From positions 2,591,001-2,655,000 of the forward strand of contig NZ_CP012382.1 of assembly GCF_001267885.1 (NCBI RefSeq): 64,000 nucleotides of DNA, in the 5' to 3' direction. Below the pieces are notes generated by a model. It was not told the DNA's origin and did not search any database. It was given only the letters and a program-made list of their open reading frames with translations. The position numbers and the translations under genes were made by a program. Source of the stretch: Streptomyces ambofaciens ATCC 23877 (lineage in GTDB: Bacteria; Actinomycetota; Actinomycetes; Streptomycetales; Streptomycetaceae). Below, piece after piece: positions 60,887 to 64,000 of the stretch; position 1 is the stretch's first letter; the number at the start of each line of letters is the position of its first letter.

Positions 60887-63495
60887 TGACCGCCACCCCG
60901 GGGCCCATCCCCACCATCGTGCTCGTCGGCCACGGCATGGTCGGCCAGCGCTTCCTCGAAGCACTCGCCGACCGCGGCCTGACCGCCACCCACCGCGTGG
61001 TCGTGCTCTGCGAGGAGCCGCGCCCCGCCTACGACCGCGTCGGACTCACCTCGTACTTCTCCGGGAAGACCCCGGAGGACCTGTCGATGACCGACATGGC
61101 CTTCATCGCCGAGCACGGCATCGAACTGCGCGTCGGCGACGCCGCGGAGAGCGTGGACCGGGACGCGCGCAAGGTGACCGCCCGCTCGGGTCTGGTCCTG
61201 GAGTACGACGTCCTGGTACTGGCCACCGGCTCCTACCCCTTCGTCCCGCCGGTCCCCGGCAAGGACGCCGAGGGCTGCTTCGTCTACCGGACGATCGAGG
61301 ACCTCCTCGCGATCGAGGCGTACGCGAAGACCGCGACGACCGGCGCGGTGGTCGGCGGCGGGCTGCTCGGCCTGGAGGCGGCGGGCGCCCTGAAGGGACT
61401 CGGACTGACCTCGCACATCGTGGAGTTCGCCCCGCGCCTGATGCCGGTGCAGGTCGACGAGGGCGGCGGCGCGGCGCTGCTGCGCACCATCGAGGGCATG
61501 GGCCTGTCCGTCCACACGGGCGTGGGCACGCAGGAGATCGTGGTCGGCGAGGACGGCGCCGTCACCGGCATGAAGCTGTCCGACGGCTCCGAACTCGCCA
61601 CCGACCTGGTGGTGTTCAGCGCCGGCGTCCGCCCCCGCGACCAGCTGGCCCGCGACTGCGGTCTCGCGGTGGGCGAGCGCGGCGGCATCAGCGTCGACGA
61701 GCAGTGCCGGACGGTGTCCGACCCGCACGTGTTCGCGATCGGCGAGTGCGCGCTGGCGGCCGACGGCCGGGTGTACGGGCTGGTGGCGCCCGGGTACGAG
61801 CAGGCCGAGACGGCCGCCGCGACCATCGCCTCCGACGACGCGGCGTTCACCGGCGCCGACCTGTCCACCAAGCTGAAGCTGCTCGGCGTGGACGTGGCGT
61901 CCTTCGGCGACGCGCACGGCGCCGCGGAGGACTGCCTGGACGTCGTCTACTCCGACTCCCGGGCCGGCCTCTACAAGAAGCTGGTCGTGGCCCGCGACGG
62001 CACGCTGCTCGGCGGCATCCTGATCGGCGACGCGGACGCGTACGGCACGCTGCGCGCCTTCACCGGCTCGGTCCCGCCGGTCTCCCCCGAGTCCCTGGTG
62101 CTGCCCGCCGGCGCCGGCGGCCCGGTCCAGCTGGGCCCGTCCGCGCTCCCCGACGAGGCGGTGATCTGCTCCTGCCACAACGTCAGCAAGGGCGCGGTCC
62201 GCGGCGCGGTGACCGACCACCAGTGCACCACCGTGCCCGAGGTGAAGAAGTGCACCAAGGCCGGTACCGGCTGCGGCTCCTGCCTCAAGGTGCTCGGCCA
62301 GCTGCTCACCGCCGAGCTGGAGGCGAGCGGCGTCGAGGTCGACAAGGGCCTGTGCGGCTGCTTCGCGCAGACCCGCGAGGAGCTGTACGAGATCGTCCAC
62401 ACCCTGCGGATCACCTCCTACCGCGAGCTCCTCGACCGGCACGGCCGCGAGGGCGCCCGGGGCGGTGACGGGTGCGAGGTGTGCAAGCCGACGGTCGGCT
62501 CGATCATCGCCTCCCTCGCCCCGGCGATCGGCGCGAGCGGCTATGTCCTGGAGGGCGAGCAGGCGGCCCTCCAGGACACCAACGACCACTTCCTGGCCAA
62601 CCTCCAGCGCAACGGCTCGTACTCGGTCGTCCCGCGCATCCCGGGCGGTGAGATCGCCCCGGAGAAGTTGATCGTCATCGGTGAGATCGCCCGCGACTTC
62701 GGGCTCTACACGAAGATCACCGGCGGTCAGCGCATCGACATGTTCGGCGCCCGCGTCGAGCAGCTCCCGGTGATCTGGGCCCGGCTGGTGGACGCCGGCT
62801 TCGAGTCCGGGCACGCCTACGGGAAGTCGCTGCGCACGGTGAAGTCCTGCGTGGGGCAGACCTGGTGCCGCTACGGCGTCCAGGACTCCGTGCGCATGGC
62901 GATCGACCTGGAGCTGCGCTACCGGGGGCTCAGGTCGCCGCACAAGCTGAAGTCGGCGGTGTCGGGGTGCGCCCGCGAGTGCGCCGAGGCCCAGTCGAAG
63001 GACTTCGGCGTGATCGCCACCGCCAACGGCTGGAACCTGTACGTCGGCGGCAACGGCGGCGCCACCCCGCGCCACGCGGACCTGCTCGCGCAGGACCTCT
63101 CCGACGCCGAACTGGTCCGCCTGATCGACCGGTTCCTGATGTTCTACATCCGCACCGCCGACAAGCTGGAGCGCACCTCCACCTGGCTGGAGCGCATCCC
63201 GGGCGGCCTGGACCACGTACGGGACGTGGTCGTGCACGACTCGCTCGGCATCTGCGACGAGCTGGAGTCCCTGATGTCCGCCCACGTCTCGCACTACCGG
63301 GACGAGTGGGCCGAGACCATCAACGACCCCGAGAAGCTGGCCCGGTTCGTGTCCTTCGTGAACGCGCCCGACACCCCCGACCCGGTCGTGGGCTTCGTGC
63401 CCGAGCGCGACCAGATGAAGCCCGACCTGCCGCTGCTGGACATCGGCCTGCGGCGCACCGAGGAAGACCTCCTGGAAGGAAGCACCCGGCGATGA
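60886..63495 (+). CDS. nirB: Nitrite reductase [NAD(P)H], large subunit
   Basis: 869 residues, full family length. Order: FAD/NAD domain (IVLVGHGMVGQRFLEAL at residue 10, VVGGGLLGLEAAGALKGLG near 157), a BFD-type [2Fe-2S] domain (CSCHNVSKGAVRG, KAGTGCGSCLKVL, about 425-470), then the sulfite/nitrite reductase core. Siroheme and [4Fe-4S] cysteines are in SCVGQTWCRYGVQDS and SGCARECAEAQSKDFG (about 660-710). It reduces nitrite to ammonium with six electrons. It overlaps nirD as ATGA. A second BFD-like CGCF...CEVC stretch lies at 486-530. Confidence 0.96.
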   Translation: MTATPGPIPTIVLVGHGMVGQRFLEALADRGLTATHRVVVLCEEPRPAYDRVGLTSYFSGKTPEDLSMTDMAFIAEHGIELRVGDAAESVDRDARKVTARSGLVLEYDVLVLATGSYPFVPPVPGKDAEGCFVYRTIEDLLAIEAYAKTATTGAVVGGGLLGLEAAGALKGLGLTSHIVEFAPRLMPVQVDEGGGAALLRTIEGMGLSVHTGVGTQEIVVGEDGAVTGMKLSDGSELATDLVVFSAGVRPRDQLARDCGLAVGERGGISVDEQCRTVSDPHVFAIGECALAADGRVYGLVAPGYEQAETAAATIASDDAAFTGADLSTKLKLLGVDVASFGDAHGAAEDCLDVVYSDSRAGLYKKLVVARDGTLLGGILIGDADAYGTLRAFTGSVPPVSPESLVLPAGAGGPVQLGPSALPDEAVICSCHNVSKGAVRGAVTDHQCTTVPEVKKCTKAGTGCGSCLKVLGQLLTAELEASGVEVDKGLCGCFAQTREELYEIVHTLRITSYRELLDRHGREGARGGDGCEVCKPTVGSIIASLAPAIGASGYVLEGEQAALQDTNDHFLANLQRNGSYSVVPRIPGGEIAPEKLIVIGEIARDFGLYTKITGGQRIDMFGARVEQLPVIWARLVDAGFESGHAYGKSLRTVKSCVGQTWCRYGVQDSVRMAIDLELRYRGLRSPHKLKSAVSGCARECAEAQSKDFGVIATANGWNLYVGGNGGATPRHADLLAQDLSDAELVRLIDRFLMFYIRTADKLERTSTWLERIPGGLDHVRDVVVHDSLGICDELESLMSAHVSHYRDEWAETINDPEKLARFVSFVNAPDTPDPVVGFVPERDQMKPDLPLLDIGLRRTEEDLLEGSTRR

Positions 63496-63842
63496 CCCTG
63501 GCACCCGAGACGACCGACCTGAAGGTCCGGCTGCGGCTGACCGACGACTGGTTCACGGCCTGTGACCTCGGCGCCCTGCTCCCGGGCCGGGGCGTCGCGG
63601 CCCTGCTGCCGGACGGCGGACAGGTGGCCCTGTTCCGCGACCGGGGCGGCGAGCTGTACGCCATCGACAACCGCGACCCGTTCACCGGGGCGGCGGTCCT
63701 CTCCCGCGGCCTGACCGGCACCCACCAGGGCCGCCCGTTCGTCGCCTCCCCCCTGCTCAAGCAGCGCTTCGACCTGGCGACCGGGGAGTGCCTGGACGAC
63801 GAGGCGGTACGGGTGGAGACGTACGAGGTGAAGGCGGCCTGA
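63492..63842 (+). CDS. nirD: Nitrite reductase small subunit
   Basis: 116 residues, Rieske-like fold without Rieske iron ligands, as normal for NirD: GGELYAIDNRDPFTGAAVLS and GRPFVASPLLKQRFDLATGE. It supports NirB activity. Its ATG lies in the nirB stop (ATGA), giving coupled one-to-one synthesis. Last gene of the nitrite operon. Confidence 0.95.
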   Translation: MTLAPETTDLKVRLRLTDDWFTACDLGALLPGRGVAALLPDGGQVALFRDRGGELYAIDNRDPFTGAAVLSRGLTGTHQGRPFVASPLLKQRFDLATGECLDDEAVRVETYEVKAA

Positions 63843-63967
63843 GGGACGAGGAGGGACCGGTCCGGTGGTGGTGAACCGCCGGGCCGGGTCCGGTCCCGAG
63901 GCGCCGCCCAGCCGTCACGGATTGTCCATGGACCGTCAACCGAGCTGCCCTAGGGTCCAAGCCGCAC

Positions 63968-63993
63968 GCCCCGTCGCCGGCCGGCGACGGGGC
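63968..63993 (+). terminator. Hairpin downstream of nirD
   Basis: GCCCCGTCGCC and GGCGACGGGGC form an 11-base perfect stem around GGCC, 125 bases after nirD; it probably ends the operon transcript. Confidence 0.6.
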
Positions 63994-64000
63994 CGGACCT

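Overview
The window is high-GC actinobacterial DNA with the gene content and codon style of Streptomyces. The strong third-position GC bias, many GTG starts, GTGA/ATGA/TGATG stop-start overlaps and long open frames on the non-coding strands all fit. Recognisable landmarks appear in this order: MatB, Mbl, an HrdA-type sigma factor with dnaG and dgt, an assimilatory nitrate reductase, a SoxR-controlled FMN reductase, and nirB/nirD. From memory this is the order of the S. coelicolor A3(2) chromosome around SCO2430-SCO2488. That synteny is recalled, not searched. I see no integrase, transposase, rRNA or CRISPR array; the region looks like ordinary chromosome.

Layout. (1) 1-3422, minus: a sugar ABC transporter (Tat-type binding protein, two permeases) ending in a GH51 arabinofuranosidase cut by the window edge, with a LacI-type operator upstream. 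(2) 3912-8244, plus: a tightly packed cassette of an ImmA/IrrE-like metallopeptidase, two paralogous MAB_1171c-type membrane proteins and a flavoprotein. (3) 8578-10226, minus: an SMP-30-type lactonase and its IclR regulator, then a small unknown gene converging on an ATP-grasp gene. (4) 11898-17260: a malonate locus with a divergent FadR-type regulator, a MatC-like carrier, the malonyl-CoA synthetase MatB, a fused carboxyltransferase and a 19-residue hydrophobic peptide gene. (5) 17338-20970, minus: a large secreted subtilisin. (6) 21184-29373, plus: a trypsin/VMAP, MoxR ATPase and vWA-type module. Its last member, 1542 residues long, strings together a vWA-like region, a pseudokinase, a SARP/BTAD-like region, a cyclase-like region and a degenerate HAD-like region. 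This is the most unusual content of the window. (7) 29541-33353: actin-like Mbl, a GAF sensor kinase with a decayed ATPase domain, a STAS-ANTAR protein and an acidic microprotein. (8) 33409-33809: one CAT-anticodon tRNA and two tandem tRNA-Asn genes. (9) 33957-41645: a YtxH-like protein, an FGGY sugar kinase, a heterodimeric ABC exporter, an APC permease and a universal stress protein. (10) 41665-47727, minus: dgt, a ferredoxin-reductase-like flavoprotein, dnaG and an HrdA-like sigma factor. (11) 47849-63842: nitrogen assimilation (sirohydrochlorin chelatase, nitrate reductase, flavoprotein-nirB-nirD) interleaved with secreted peptidase, sortase, redox and stress genes.

How the parts work together. 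Nitrate is reduced by the molybdopterin enzyme at 49882, and nitrite by NirBD at 60886-63842. The siroheme NirB needs comes from a pathway that includes the CbiX-like chelatase at 47849. The nitrate reductase and nirB transcription units share a doubled GTAAC promoter motif, suggesting common GlnR-type nitrogen control. The malonate genes import and activate malonate under a regulator whose probable operators lie in the divergent promoter region. The trypsin-VMAP/MoxR/vWA cluster looks like a regulated NTP-dependent conflict module in which a peptidase is held in check by ATPase and sensor partners. The ImmA-like/MAB_1171c/flavoprotein cassette is a second system of unknown function.
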